32,586 bases of DNA from CAYJII01 sp964370225 (GTDB lineage: Bacteria > Bacillota > Clostridia > Oscillospirales > Ruminococcaceae), in assembly GCA_964370225.1 (NCBI GenBank), contig CAYJII010000029.1, forward strand, positions 1 to 32,586. The letters run 5' to 3'. Each line of letters begins with the position of its first letter. Position 1 is the stretch's first letter. This document shows, in pieces, positions 23,486-31,978 of this stretch. Made by a program: the position numbers and the translations under genes. A model generated the notes under the pieces. That model had not been told where the DNA came from. It did no database searches and was given only the letters and a program-made list of their open reading frames with translations.

Positions 23486-24058
23486 TTATTTCTGTTTTAG
23501 CTTCTCTGCTCTGATTACTGCTTCTAAGTCTTTTGCTGCTTCTTCCACAGTATCATTTATGATGATATAATCATACTCATGTTGGTACTGCATTTCAATT
23601 TCAGCACGCTCAAGACGTCTTTTGATAGTCTCCAAATCTTCAGTTTTTCTATTAACTAGTCGTCTTTTTAGCTCTTCCATGTCGGGTGGCATAATAAAAA
23701 TTGATACAGCTTGTGGACGCTTTTCCTTTATTTGTCTAGCCCCTTGTAACTCAATCTCTAAAATTACATCTTGTCCCTCAGCGCATTTTTTTTCTACCAT
23801 CTCTTTTGGCGTGCCATAATAATTCCCACAGTATTCCGCATACTCTAGCATCCCATCGTTTTTGATTAATGCCTCAAACTCAGCTTTATCCATAAAATGA
23901 TAGTTAACACCATCAACCTCACCCTCACGTGGTGAACGAGTAGTAGCCGAAACTGAGATAGACACATTTTCTTGTGTCTCCATCAATTTTCCTATCACTG
24001 TGCCTTTACCACAACCAGAAGGCCCTGAAATTACCATTAGTATTCCGTTTTTATTCAT
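23486..24058 (-). CDS. gmk: Guanylate kinase
   Basis: A 190-aa enzyme converting GMP and ATP to GDP and ADP. P-loop GPSGCGKG (11-18) near the N-terminus, SATTRSPREGEVDGVNYHF (GMP-binding) and an EIELQGARQIK core. ATG at 24058 is chosen because GAGGAGG lies 6 nt upstream; earlier Met codons fall inside or before that site. It overlaps the last 8 nt of remA. Confidence 0.95.
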   Translation of the reverse strand: MNKNGILMVISGPSGCGKGTVIGKLMETQENVSISVSATTRSPREGEVDGVNYHFMDKAEFEALIKNDGMLEYAEYCGNYYGTPKEMVEKKCAEGQDVILEIELQGARQIKEKRPQAVSIFIMPPDMEELKRRLVNRKTEDLETIKRRLERAEIEMQYQHEYDYIIINDTVEEAAKDLEAVIRAEKLKQK

Positions 24059-24308
24059 CTTCATCCTCCTCTTCATCGTCAAGCACACGATTTGCTATTG
24101 TTTCAGGCTGTAGTGCTGATAAAACAATATGCTCACTATCCATTATTATAACAGCTCTAGTGCGTCTGCCGTATGTCGCATCGATTAAGCTACACTTATC
24201 CCTTGCATCTTGAATAATTCTTTTAATCGGCGCCGACTCAGGACTGACAATCGAAATGAGTCGTGCCGCTGATACCATATTACCAAAACCTATATTTATC
24301 AGTTTCAT
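24051..24308 (-). CDS. remA: Extracellular matrix regulator RemA (DUF370)
   Basis: An 85-aa DNA-binding regulator. The sequence MKLINIGFGNMVSAARLISIVSPESAP and the central ATYGRRTRAVIIMDSEH match RemA, which forms ring-shaped oligomers and activates biofilm-matrix and osmoprotection genes in Bacillus. In Clostridia its targets are mostly unknown. The acidic C-terminal tail (DDEEEDEDE) is coded by GA-rich sequence that also serves as the gmk ribosome binding site. It follows yicC by 10 nt. Confidence 0.93.
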   Translation of the reverse strand: MKLINIGFGNMVSAARLISIVSPESAPIKRIIQDARDKCSLIDATYGRRTRAVIIMDSEHIVLSALQPETIANRVLDDEEEDEDE

Positions 24309-24318
24309 TATTTAACTC

Positions 24319-25194
24319 CTATTCAATATTTTGTATTTGCTCTCTGATTTTTTCAATATCAGATTTAATATCAACAACTATTGATGTTATATCAAAGTTT
24401 TGGCATTTCGAGCCAATGGTATTTGTTTCTCGATTAAGCTCTTGCACCAAAAAGTCAAGTTTTCTGCCGATTGGCCCATCTTCTTCAATCAAGCTCATAA
24501 ACTGTTTTATGTGACTTTTCAGCCTTACAATTTCTTCGTCTACTGTTATTTTTTCGGAATAAATTGCAGCTTCTAGCAATATGCGTTGTTCATCTATTTT
24601 TGTATCAGATAAAACTTCTAGCATCTTGCTTGTTAGTCTATCTTTATAAGCTTGTGTTGTCTGTGGTGTTTTCTCCTCTATGATACAAACATTTTTTAGA
24701 ATATCATTAAGTTTAATAGAAATGTCTTTTTTAAGTTGTTCGCCCTCAAGTTTGCGCATTTTAATAAACTTTTCTACAGAAGTTTTTGCGACTTCTCTTA
24801 CATAATCCCAGATAAGCTCTTCATCAACTGCTACTTTTTTCACAGTAAATATATCTGATAAACGCATTATACTTGTTAGTGATAAATCATCATTTAAATT
24901 ATTCTCAGCTTGAACGCTTCTTAATGCGTTTACATATTCGTTAACAAGTGGCTCATTAATTTCAACCTGCGTATCTTTTACGTCAGTAGTAAAAATAGTC
25001 ACCCCAACATCAATTTTTCCTCTTGATACGTTCGACTGAATATATGATTTTAACTTATCTTCTAAGTAGCTGTAAACCCTAGGAAGTCTTGCTGAAAACT
25101 CAAAAAATCTGTGATTAACAGATTTCACTTCAACAGTTATGTCCCATCCGTCAATTAATTCTTGGCTTCTCCCGTAACCGGTCATACTAATCAT
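24319..25194 (-). CDS. yicC: YicC/YloC family endoribonuclease
   Basis: A 291-aa protein with the conserved start MISMTGYGRSQ, the VEVKSVNHRFFEFSARLPR segment and a C-terminal GRKLDFLVQELNRETNTIGSK motif. The E. coli and Bacillus homologues are RNA endonucleases or RNase adaptors. ATG at 25194 has GAGG upstream; a longer frame to 25218 has no such support. It is the first gene of the operon, behind the promoter at 25265-25293. Confidence 0.93.
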   Translation of the reverse strand: MISMTGYGRSQELIDGWDITVEVKSVNHRFFEFSARLPRVYSYLEDKLKSYIQSNVSRGKIDVGVTIFTTDVKDTQVEINEPLVNEYVNALRSVQAENNLNDDLSLTSIMRLSDIFTVKKVAVDEELIWDYVREVAKTSVEKFIKMRKLEGEQLKKDISIKLNDILKNVCIIEEKTPQTTQAYKDRLTSKMLEVLSDTKIDEQRILLEAAIYSEKITVDEEIVRLKSHIKQFMSLIEEDGPIGRKLDFLVQELNRETNTIGSKCQNFDITSIVVDIKSDIEKIREQIQNIE

Positions 25195-25264
25195 ATTTAT
25201 TGCCTCATTTCTGCACATAGTTTTAAGTTGAATTAGTAAATTTCTTTTACTATATTGCCTTATA

Positions 25265-25293
25265 ATTTTACCATTTTTCGCGCTTTATAACAA
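25265..25293 (-). promoter_or_regulatory. Probable sigma-A promoter of the housekeeping operon
   Basis: Minus strand TTGTTA (25293-25288), 17-bp spacer, TAAAAT (25270-25265), giving a leader of about 65 nt to the yicC ATG. The match is moderate, but it is the best candidate in this 280-bp divergent region. No riboswitch-like structure was recognised. Confidence 0.5.
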
Positions 25294-25362
25294 TGTTTTG
25301 TTAACAGTTTGTTTACAATGTTAATGCTTTATATAGATTATCATATAAAAGATATATAAAAT

Positions 25363-25428
25363 ACGCAATTTTTGGCAGTGTTTTACAACATTATTGCGTT
25401 GACCTGTCCATATATACTATGTTATCAT
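25363..25428 (+). promoter_or_regulatory. Promoter of the sugar isomerase gene with flanking inverted repeat
   Basis: TTGACC (25399-25404), 18-bp spacer, TATCAT (25423-25428). Just upstream, ACGCAAT (25363-25369) and ATTGCGT (25393-25399) form an inverted pair 30 bp apart centre to centre, the second touching the -35 box. It may be a regulator site; no regulator gene is adjacent. Confidence 0.45.
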
Positions 25429-25472
25429 TATTAAAACTAGGGTAAAACGCCCAATAACAGGAGGAAATATAA

Positions 25473-26291
25473 ATGAAAATTGCATACACAGGTTGGACAT
25501 GGCTAATAAACCACCAAGATAATCAAAAATGGGAATTCGAGCAATTCTTAAAAGAAGTTTCTGATATCGGTTATGATTCTGTAGAAAACTTCGCTTTTAT
25601 CACAAGGTTTTTTGATAACGACGATGTTGAAGTAAAAAGATTGCTTGACCTATATAATCTAGAAATGGTAAATCTATATGAGCATTACACTGAAGATCCA
25701 GAAGCTGACTACCAAAGTGCTATTGGGTACGTTGACTTCATGAAAAAAATTGGAGCTACATATCTAAATCTACAAGGTGTTATGTGGCACGACGAGCCTT
25801 TCGTACGTCCACTTGACGCTGATCAAATCAAAGCTTACGCTGAACTTTCAAACAGAATTGGTGCATTGTGCAAAGAAAATGGTCTTGTTGCTTGCTTCCA
25901 CCCACACGCTAATACTGCAATTTATACAGAAGAAGAAATTCAAATGTTCTGTGACTTAACAGATCCTGAATTAGTAGGTCTTTGTATGGATACTGCTCAT
26001 ACTACAATTGCTGGTATGGATGCTCCACAAGCATTTGACAAATTTGGCGATCGCATCGTATATGTTCATCTAAAAGATGTTACTCCTGATAAAGATATTG
26101 ATGAAAACACTCCTATGAAACGTTTCCGCCCACTAGGTGTTGGAACTGTTGATTTTAAAGGTGTTTATGATTCACTCAAAAAACACGGATATGATGGCGT
26201 ATTATGTGTTGAGCTTGACTCACCACTTGTATGTAATTACAAATCTGCGTTAATCTCAAGACAATACATTCAAAATGTACTTGGTCTATAA
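25473..26291 (+). CDS. Sugar phosphate isomerase/epimerase-like TIM-barrel protein (IolE/AP-endonuclease-2 family)
   Basis: A 272-aa single-domain TIM barrel. Recognisable metal and active-site segments: FHPHANTAIYTEEE (142-155, as in inosose dehydratase IolE), Asp173 and His176 in CMDTAHT, HLKD (199-202), GVGTVDF (222-228) and Glu247 in CVELD. Family members act on inositol-type or keto-sugar substrates using a divalent metal. There are no neighbouring sugar genes, so the substrate remains unknown. It has a strong AGGAGG site and is monocistronic, with a terminator at 26309-26339. Confidence 0.85.
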   Translation: MKIAYTGWTWLINHQDNQKWEFEQFLKEVSDIGYDSVENFAFITRFFDNDDVEVKRLLDLYNLEMVNLYEHYTEDPEADYQSAIGYVDFMKKIGATYLNLQGVMWHDEPFVRPLDADQIKAYAELSNRIGALCKENGLVACFHPHANTAIYTEEEIQMFCDLTDPELVGLCMDTAHTTIAGMDAPQAFDKFGDRIVYVHLKDVTPDKDIDENTPMKRFRPLGVGTVDFKGVYDSLKKHGYDGVLCVELDSPLVCNYKSALISRQYIQNVLGL

Positions 26292-26308
26292 ATTTTACGA
26301 TTAATACT

Positions 26309-26339
26309 AATCCCACAGTGTAAATAACACTGTGGGATT
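26309..26339 (+). terminator. Terminator of the sugar isomerase gene
   Basis: A 13-bp stem (26309-26321 with 26327-26339; core TCCCACAGTGT) and 5-nt loop followed by TTTTATT, 17 nt after the stop codon. Confidence 0.9.
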
Positions 26340-26351
26340 TTATTATCGCAT

Positions 26352-26385
26352 AAAAAAACGATGTACTAAACAGTACATCGTTTTT
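26352..26385 (-). terminator. Terminator of the potABCD operon
   Basis: CGATGTACT (26359-26367) pairs with AGTACATCG (26372-26380), extended by flanking A/T pairs, loop AAAC. On the minus strand a U7 tract follows. It can also work on the plus strand, giving back-to-back protection between converging genes. Confidence 0.88.
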
Positions 26386-26412
26386 AATTATTTATTTAGT
26401 AATCAAAGAAAT

Positions 26413-27489
26413 TTAGCTTCCTGAAATAATTTCTACCCATAATTCTTCGATGTATTTATTACCATCATCAGGAAGGTGGATAAATGATTCGCAATTTGCA
26501 AGTAATTCATCTGCTGGGTAAGCAATAGGTGAATCTTTTAGCTCAGGGTCTAATAATTCTCTAACATTGCTCATAGGCGTTGAGTAGCCAATGTAAGTAA
26601 TGTTTTCTACAGCTACATCTTCTCTTAATAAAAAGTCGATAAATTTATGTGCTTCATCTACTTTTTCAGAAGTTTTAGGTATAACAATAGAGTCAATAAA
26701 TCTGTTAGAACCTTCATCAGGCACAACATAAGCTAGATCAGGATTATCCTCAATCATAGTGATTGCATCACCTGCATAGTATACTGAGACTGCTGCTTCA
26801 CCAATTTCCATTTTATCAAAAATTTCATCCATAACATATCCTTGAATAATAGGAGTTTGTTGTTTTAGAAGTTCAGCCGCTTCATCAAGTTGAGCAAAAT
26901 CAGTTGAATTTAGTGAATAGCCTAATTTTTTTAGTGCTATACCGAATGCATCACGAGGATTGTTAATCATTAAGATATCACCCTCATATTTTTCGTCCCA
27001 AAGGATATCCCAACTAGTTACTTCTTCGTCAACCATAGTAGTGTTGTAGATAATACCTAATGTTCCCCAAGTGTAAGGTACTGAGTATTCGTCATTTGGG
27101 TCAAAATGCTGTTGTTTGAAGCTTTCATCGATATTCTCGTAGTTTGTTAGCTTACTGTAATCAATTTTTTGTAGCATGTCTTCTTGAATCATTCTTGAAA
27201 TCATATATTCAGATGGAATAATGATGTCATATTTAGCAGAACCACTCACAATTTTTGCATACATCTCTTCATTTGATGCGAATGTGTTGTAAATAACGTC
27301 AATGTCTGGATTTTCCTTTTCGAATTCTGCAACTATGTCCATACTATCGTCAGATCCATCTGCGATGTACTCTCCCCAGTTATAGACATTTAGCTCAGTT
27401 TTTTCTTCGCCGGAATTACAACCTGTTAATGAAGATATCATCAACATCCCTAATAGCGCCACCGCAAGTAATAAAGTGATTTTTTTCAT
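26413..27489 (-). CDS. potD: Spermidine/putrescine-binding lipoprotein
   Basis: A 358-aa extracytoplasmic substrate-binding protein. Signal sequence with lipobox SLTGC (lipidated Cys24), then the polyamine-binding fold starting LNVYNWGEYIADGSDDSMDIVAEFEKENPDIDVIYNTF with the conserved YNWGEYI segment. Further conserved parts are PSEYMI, VPYTWGTLGIIYN and AVSVYYAGDA. It delivers polyamines to PotBC and is the last gene of potABCD, 26 nt after potC. Confidence 0.93.
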   Translation of the reverse strand: MKKITLLLAVALLGMLMISSLTGCNSGEEKTELNVYNWGEYIADGSDDSMDIVAEFEKENPDIDVIYNTFASNEEMYAKIVSGSAKYDIIIPSEYMISRMIQEDMLQKIDYSKLTNYENIDESFKQQHFDPNDEYSVPYTWGTLGIIYNTTMVDEEVTSWDILWDEKYEGDILMINNPRDAFGIALKKLGYSLNSTDFAQLDEAAELLKQQTPIIQGYVMDEIFDKMEIGEAAVSVYYAGDAITMIEDNPDLAYVVPDEGSNRFIDSIVIPKTSEKVDEAHKFIDFLLREDVAVENITYIGYSTPMSNVRELLDPELKDSPIAYPADELLANCESFIHLPDDGNKYIEELWVEIISGS

Positions 27490-27515
27490 TTGTGTATCTT
27501 TGTCCCCTTTTAAAT

Positions 27516-28307
27516 TTATTTTTTAACCTTATTAGCTCTAATATCTTTTAAATTATAAAGTATTAAAATAACAAGGCTAATTACAAACATTATAGTGGAT
27601 AATGCGTTTATTTCAGGACTAACCTTCTTTCTAGTCATAGAAAAAATTGTTACCGGCAAAGTCTGAAATGACGATCCACTAGTAAAATATGTGATTACAA
27701 AATCATCTAATGAAAATGTAAATGACATTAGTGCGCCTGCAATTATCCCAGGAGTTATCTCAGGAATAATAACTTTAAAGAACGCACTTGTTGGTGTGCA
27801 TCCTAAATCAAGTGCTGCTTCAAAAATGTTTTTGTCAAGCTGTCTTAATTTTGGAAGAATATTTAATATTACATATGGTAGGCAGAAGGTGGTGTGAGCA
27901 ATAAGTACGCTCCATAACCCTAGTTCTAGTCCTAATGCATTTGAAATATAAACAAAAAGTAACATTAGCGAAATACCGGTAATGATTTCAGGGTTTATTA
28001 CAGGTAAATACGTAGCATTCATAAGCAAACTTTTAGGTTTTTTCTTCATACTCGAAATACCCAAAGCAGCTGCAGTTCCAATAATTGTTGCTAAAATTGT
28101 AGCTAAAAACGCTACTGTCAATGTGTTTGCAAAAGAAGTGATAATTAACTCATTCTCAAACAGCTCAGCATACCAATCCAAAGTAAAACCTGTGAAATTA
28201 GCCCTTGATTTGCTTTCATTGAACGAGAACGTGATTAAAACTAGTATTGGCAAATACAAAAACGCCAAAATTAGTCCAATATATACTTTAGAGAAAAACT
28301 TCATCAT
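27516..28307 (-). CDS. potC: Polyamine ABC transporter permease PotC
   Basis: A 263-aa inner-membrane permease with six predicted helices and the cytoplasmic EAA loop EAALDLGCTPTSAFFKVIIPEITPGI that docks on PotA. The first ATG (28307) overlaps the potB TGA (ATGA); a second ATG follows at once, so the start is MM or M. Confidence 0.93.
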   Translation of the reverse strand: MMKFFSKVYIGLILAFLYLPILVLITFSFNESKSRANFTGFTLDWYAELFENELIITSFANTLTVAFLATILATIIGTAAALGISSMKKKPKSLLMNATYLPVINPEIITGISLMLLFVYISNALGLELGLWSVLIAHTTFCLPYVILNILPKLRQLDKNIFEAALDLGCTPTSAFFKVIIPEITPGIIAGALMSFTFSLDDFVITYFTSGSSFQTLPVTIFSMTRKKVSPEINALSTIMFVISLVILILYNLKDIRANKVKK

Positions 28308-29116
28308 ACTACCATTCCCTCCATTTGTTCATCGTCAAATAGATTCATGATACCAAGCATTATGAGCATTATCACCATCAATACTAAAGCAAGCGCAGAA
28401 CCTAAATAAGGATTATAGTACCCACCGAGGAATTGTCTTTCAATCAAGTCCCCTATTAGCATATTCTCACCACCGCCAAGCATCCTTGAAATGATGAAAG
28501 TACTCACGCTCGGAACAAACACCATGATTACGCCTGTGATGATACCCGAACTAGTGAGAGGAAGTAAAATTTTAAGTAGTACCTTAAGCCTGTTAGCACC
28601 TAAATCTTGTGCTGCCTCGATGATTGAAACATCGATTTTAGTCATGATAGAATAAAGTGGCAAAATCATGAAAGGTATGTAGTTATAAACCATTGCTAAC
28701 ACTACAGCGCCTTGTGTGTTTATCATATCAAATGGGCCTATACCAAAAAGCCCCAAGAAAGAATTTATTAGTCCTACGCCTTCAAGCAAAGTCATCCAAG
28801 CGTATGTTCTAAGCAAAAAGCTCATCCACATAGGCAGCATGATAAGCATTAGCATCGTGCTTTGCCCTGTTTTCTTTAATCTTGAAATTAAGAAAGCGAG
28901 TGGGTAAGATAAAACTAAACAGATGACAGTCGCAATTACAGCGAGGTTAAAGGACTTTAAATATATATGCGAATACTTTTCAATTTCCTTGATATTGTCG
29001 AGTGTAAAGTTTCCGCTTTCATTTGTAAAAGCAAAATAAATAACCACAAAAAGTGGAACGATTACAAAAATGCTAATCCATATAATATAAGGAAAAGCGG
29101 TTGATTTTCTTGACAT
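28304..29116 (-). CDS. potB: Polyamine ABC transporter permease PotB
   Basis: A 270-aa permease with about six helices. The EAA loop EAAQDLGANRLKVLLKILLPLTSSGI is near residue 165. It forms the channel with PotC. It is 16 nt downstream of potA, with its ribosome binding site (AGGAGG) in the gap. Confidence 0.93.
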   Translation of the reverse strand: MSRKSTAFPYIIWISIFVIVPLFVVIYFAFTNESGNFTLDNIKEIEKYSHIYLKSFNLAVIATVICLVLSYPLAFLISRLKKTGQSTMLMLIMLPMWMSFLLRTYAWMTLLEGVGLINSFLGLFGIGPFDMINTQGAVVLAMVYNYIPFMILPLYSIMTKIDVSIIEAAQDLGANRLKVLLKILLPLTSSGIITGVIMVFVPSVSTFIISRMLGGGENMLIGDLIERQFLGGYYNPYLGSALALVLMVIMLIMLGIMNLFDDEQMEGMVV

Positions 29117-29132
29117 TCGCTGTAACCTCCTA

Positions 29133-30515
29133 TTATATTTCTTCTATTTTTATGGTGTCAAAATCAAATTTAATACCGATGTCAGTCGCAATTTGTTCGT
29201 CATTCATTGTGTGAATAAGCAAATTGTAATCTTGCTCTTCATGTTTATAATACGTAATCATCTCATTATACGCACCCTTGTACACCATTGACTCAAGGTA
29301 TACAACCATATCAGCATGGTCCTCTGAAACTACAGATATAGTCTTTGGTGAGATAGTAAGCCTTACTTTTGTGTCGACTGACAAATTAAGATTTTCTCTT
29401 TTAAACGAGACTCCTAAGAATGTGATTGTGTCTTCCTCTGAAACAACGCCCTCTAGTTTAGTGTCAAATGCTTTAAAGAGTCTTTGCATTATATGCACGT
29501 CATCAGGTGCAAAATATAGTCCAACTTCCGTTTCTGGTTGAGCATATTTAGTTGAGTGAATTAACCACTGTAAACCATCGCAGTTAACTGTTATTTCGTA
29601 GTGTACTCCTTTAAAAACAACGCTTTCTACTATTCCGACAATGCCGCCGACTACTGGTTTTTTTATCTTAACATCCTCTGGACGGATAACTACATCAACA
29701 GGTTGATTTTCTTCAAAACCGATATCTACACATGGGAAAGAAACTTCATTAATCGAAACAGTTTTATCTCTTAGCATAAGCCCATCAAAAATATTGCTCT
29801 CTCCAATAAAGTCTGCAACGAATGCGTTTTTAGGCTCGTTATAAATATCCTGAGGTGTTCCAATTTGCTGAATGATACCATCCTTCATAACTACGATTGA
29901 ATCGCTCATAGTAAGAGCTTCTTCTTGGTCATGCGTAACATAAATGAAAGTAATCCCTAGCTTTTTTTGTATTTGCTTTAGCTCTATTTGCATTTCTTTT
30001 CTTAGTTTCAAATCAAGCGCACCTAAAGGTTCGTCTAGTAGTAAGATTTTTGGATGATTTACAAGCGCTCTCGCAATTGCAACACGCTGTTGTTGACCAC
30101 CAGAAAGCTTAGTGATTCTACGCTTTTCAAATCCTTTTAAGTTTACTAGCGATAAAATTTCACGCACTCTTGTATCAATTTCTTTTTTATCGAGTTTTTG
30201 TATTTTAAGTCCAAACGCAACATTATCATAAACATTAAGGTGAGGAAATAACGCATAGCGCTGGAAAACTGTGTTTACTGGACGATTATACGGAGGTACA
30301 TCAGTAATGTTTTCACCGTTGAGTAAAACTTGCCCTTTATCTGGATCAGTAAATCCACCAATTATTCTAAGTGTTGTGGTTTTACCACAGCCGGATGGAC
30401 CCAGCAAAGTTACAAATTCCTTATCGTGCACCACTAGGCTAATTCCGTCAAGGATACGTTCGGTGTCATAGTCTAAAAAAATATTTCTAAGCTCCAATAA
30501 GTTATTGGACTCCAT
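29133..30515 (-). CDS. potA: Polyamine ABC transporter ATPase PotA with duplicated C-terminal module
   Basis: A 460-aa ATPase, against about 370 for typical PotA. ATPase domain: Walker A GPSGCGKT (39-46), LSGGQ (137-141), Walker B LLLDE (158-162), H-loop THD (194-196). The extra length is a second copy of the TOBE-like regulatory module: residues about 250-345 and 362-458 match in order. Examples are VSFPCVDIGF with VSFKRENLNL, VIRPEDVKI with TISPKTISV, and ESVVFKGVHYE with ESMVYKGAYNE. It may bind ligands or regulate the pump. ATG follows AGGAGG. It is the first gene of the operon. Confidence 0.93.
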   Translation of the reverse strand: MESNNLLELRNIFLDYDTERILDGISLVVHDKEFVTLLGPSGCGKTTTLRIIGGFTDPDKGQVLLNGENITDVPPYNRPVNTVFQRYALFPHLNVYDNVAFGLKIQKLDKKEIDTRVREILSLVNLKGFEKRRITKLSGGQQQRVAIARALVNHPKILLLDEPLGALDLKLRKEMQIELKQIQKKLGITFIYVTHDQEEALTMSDSIVVMKDGIIQQIGTPQDIYNEPKNAFVADFIGESNIFDGLMLRDKTVSINEVSFPCVDIGFEENQPVDVVIRPEDVKIKKPVVGGIVGIVESVVFKGVHYEITVNCDGLQWLIHSTKYAQPETEVGLYFAPDDVHIMQRLFKAFDTKLEGVVSEEDTITFLGVSFKRENLNLSVDTKVRLTISPKTISVVSEDHADMVVYLESMVYKGAYNEMITYYKHEEQDYNLLIHTMNDEQIATDIGIKFDFDTIKIEEI

Positions 30516-30588
30516 TAGCTTTACCTCCTGATATATATTAATGTATAAAATTACTGTAAAATCTTAAATTATTAAAATTACATTTAAT

Positions 30589-30617
30589 AATATATAGGTA
30601 TTCTAATGAAATGTCAA
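30589..30617 (-). promoter_or_regulatory. Sigma-A promoter of potABCD
   Basis: Minus strand TTGACA (30617-30612), 17-bp spacer, TATATT (30594-30589); predicted leader about 67 nt. It lies just downstream of the terminator at 30630-30679. Confidence 0.7.
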
Positions 30618-30629
30618 TAGAATGAGCAT

Positions 30630-30679
30630 AAAAAAACGTAAAATTCATGGAATTTCTATCAAATTCCATGAATTTTACG
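30630..30679 (-). terminator. Strong 19-bp hairpin terminator upstream of the pot promoter
   Basis: A perfect 19-bp stem (30637-30655 with 30661-30679) and 5-nt loop. On the minus strand the stem is followed by seven U (complement of 30630-30636). It ends before the pot -35 box, so it insulates the pot operon from transcription of the VTT gene rather than attenuating it. Confidence 0.85.
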
Positions 30680-30721
30680 AATGTATCTAAAAAATATTAC
30701 TGTATTTCTCTTGATTTCTTT

Positions 30722-30776
30722 AAAAAGCTTTAATTTAAGCTGATTTCCGTGAAATTCGTTTCATTTAAAGCTTTTT
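30722..30776 (-). terminator. Hairpin after the TVP38/VTT gene, probable first terminator
   Basis: AAAAAGCTTTAA (30722-30733) pairs with TTAAAGCTTTTT (30765-30776). The large loop contains a TGAAA-TTCG-TTTCA mini-hairpin (30750-30763). It begins 17 nt after the stop at 30794. U-rich sequence on the minus strand is part of the stem, so efficiency is uncertain; the stronger hairpin at 30637-30679 follows. Confidence 0.5.
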
Positions 30777-30793
30777 GTATAATTTGCATAAAG

Positions 30794-31504
30794 CTATTTT
30801 TTTATTTTACTTAGCACATTTAGTATTCTTTCTTGATTAAATATCCCAAGTACACCCAGTCCGCCAGTAATGACGAAGACTACTATTGAAGTTATATAGT
30901 CCCCTTCTATTAAATTTGCACCTGCAAATGTAGAAGATATAATCGATGGTATCCGTGCAATAGATGATATTACAAAAAAATGCATAGGTTTAATTTTTGT
31001 AAATGGAACTAAATATGTGAGCATATCTTTTGGTGTCCCTGGCAAAAAGAAGAGGATAAAAATTACTACTTCAAGTTTTTTGCTATCATTTAAAAAAGTA
31101 AATCTTTTCAAGTGATCAGATGCAAATGTTTTCTGGATATATTCACTACCAAGCTTTTTGACTGTATAATAAACTAACATTGAACTCAATAAAACACCGA
31201 CAGTACAAATAATATATCCACCTACTGTTCCATATATTATTCCCGCAACAATTTCAATGATTTCACCGGGGATGACTGCTACTACAACTTGCAGTACCTG
31301 TAACCCCAATAAAATTAGTACACCTAAAATTCCCTGCCCTCGTATGAACTCAACTAGCTGTGCGCGTTTAGTTTCGTCGGATAACTGCGAGAAATACGGG
31401 AATAAATATAAAGATAAAATAAGCATAACTACAAGCACAGCTAAAAGAATGCAAAATTTTATAAAGCCGCTTTTAGTTGTATTTTTTTTATTATAGCTTT
31501 TCAT
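30794..31504 (-). CDS. TVP38/TMEM64 family membrane protein (VTT domain)
   Basis: A 236-aa membrane protein with about six hydrophobic segments. A basic N-terminal tail (1-15) is followed by a first helix at about 16-36. The VTT core includes VIPGEIIEIVAGIIYG (re-entrant loop with conserved Gly/Glu) and FFLPGTPKDMLTYLVPFTKI. The family relates to DedA and lipid-scramblase proteins; the specific role is unknown. It has its own promoter (31559-31587) and ATG with GGGGATG upstream. Confidence 0.88.
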   Translation of the reverse strand: MKSYNKKNTTKSGFIKFCILLAVLVVMLILSLYLFPYFSQLSDETKRAQLVEFIRGQGILGVLILLGLQVLQVVVAVIPGEIIEIVAGIIYGTVGGYIICTVGVLLSSMLVYYTVKKLGSEYIQKTFASDHLKRFTFLNDSKKLEVVIFILFFLPGTPKDMLTYLVPFTKIKPMHFFVISSIARIPSIISSTFAGANLIEGDYITSIVVFVITGGLGVLGIFNQERILNVLSKIKK

Positions 31505-31558
31505 ATCTTCATCCCCAACATATGTAAATTAACTCAAAGTAAAACTGAATTTAACTAA

Positions 31559-31587
31559 ACTATATCATATCACTTTGTCCCTGTCAA
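31559..31587 (-). promoter_or_regulatory. Sigma-A promoter of the VTT gene
   Basis: Minus strand TTGACA (31587-31582), 17-bp spacer, TATAGT (31564-31559), about 55 bp before the ATG. Confidence 0.75.
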
Positions 31588-31598
31588 ACTACATTAAT

Positions 31599-31626
31599 AA
31601 ACGACTGATGAAAACATCAGTCGTTT
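31599..31626 (-). terminator. Terminator of the DUF378 gene
   Basis: A 12-bp stem (31599-31610 with 31615-31626; core CGACTGATG) with 4-nt loop, followed on the minus strand by TTATTAATG, a weak U tract. It lies between the DUF378 stop and the promoter of the VTT gene. Confidence 0.7.
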
Positions 31627-31642
31627 ACCCTCATTCATTGCC

Positions 31643-31852
31643 TCATTCGCTTGTAACATCAGAATTTGATGTGAATAATAATGAAATACACCAAATCGCT
31701 GCAAGCCCTACAAGAGTAAATACTATCCTACTTACAAGTGCATCCTGCCCACCAAAGAGCCAGCCTACTATATCAAAACCAAATATACCGATAGTCCCCC
31801 AGTTTATGCCTCCGATTATTATGAGCGCTAAAGCTATCTTGTTTAAAACCAT
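31643..31852 (-). CDS. DUF378 family small membrane protein
   Basis: A 69-aa protein with two hydrophobic helices (about 4-30 and 40-60) and the family motif GGINWGTIGIFGFDIV; matches DUF378 (PF04070), of unknown function. ATG follows AGGAGG with 5-nt spacing. It is monocistronic by the terminator at 31599-31626. No convincing promoter was found upstream. Confidence 0.88.
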   Translation of the reverse strand: MVLNKIALALIIIGGINWGTIGIFGFDIVGWLFGGQDALVSRIVFTLVGLAAIWCISLLFTSNSDVTSE

Positions 31853-31978
31853 TTTTACCTCCTATTAAAAGTAGAATTTAAAAGCTTGCCAAAAGCAGTA
31901 TTTTTGCACGATTTCAATAAATTAGACACCTTACTTTTAGAACAAATGCAAACTTTTCATTAATATTATCTAACATCA

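Noticed and set aside
23228..23570. Open frames running through the N gap on both strands
   Set aside because: They exist only because Ns do not code for stops; the duplicated flanks make them artefacts.
30637..30679. 19-bp hairpin as an attenuator or riboswitch of the pot operon
   Set aside because: A good sigma-A promoter for potA lies downstream of the hairpin, so the structure is not in the pot mRNA.
31862..31890. TTGGCA-N17-TTTAAT as a promoter for the DUF378 gene
   Set aside because: The start point would fall in the ribosome binding site, so it cannot give a translatable mRNA.
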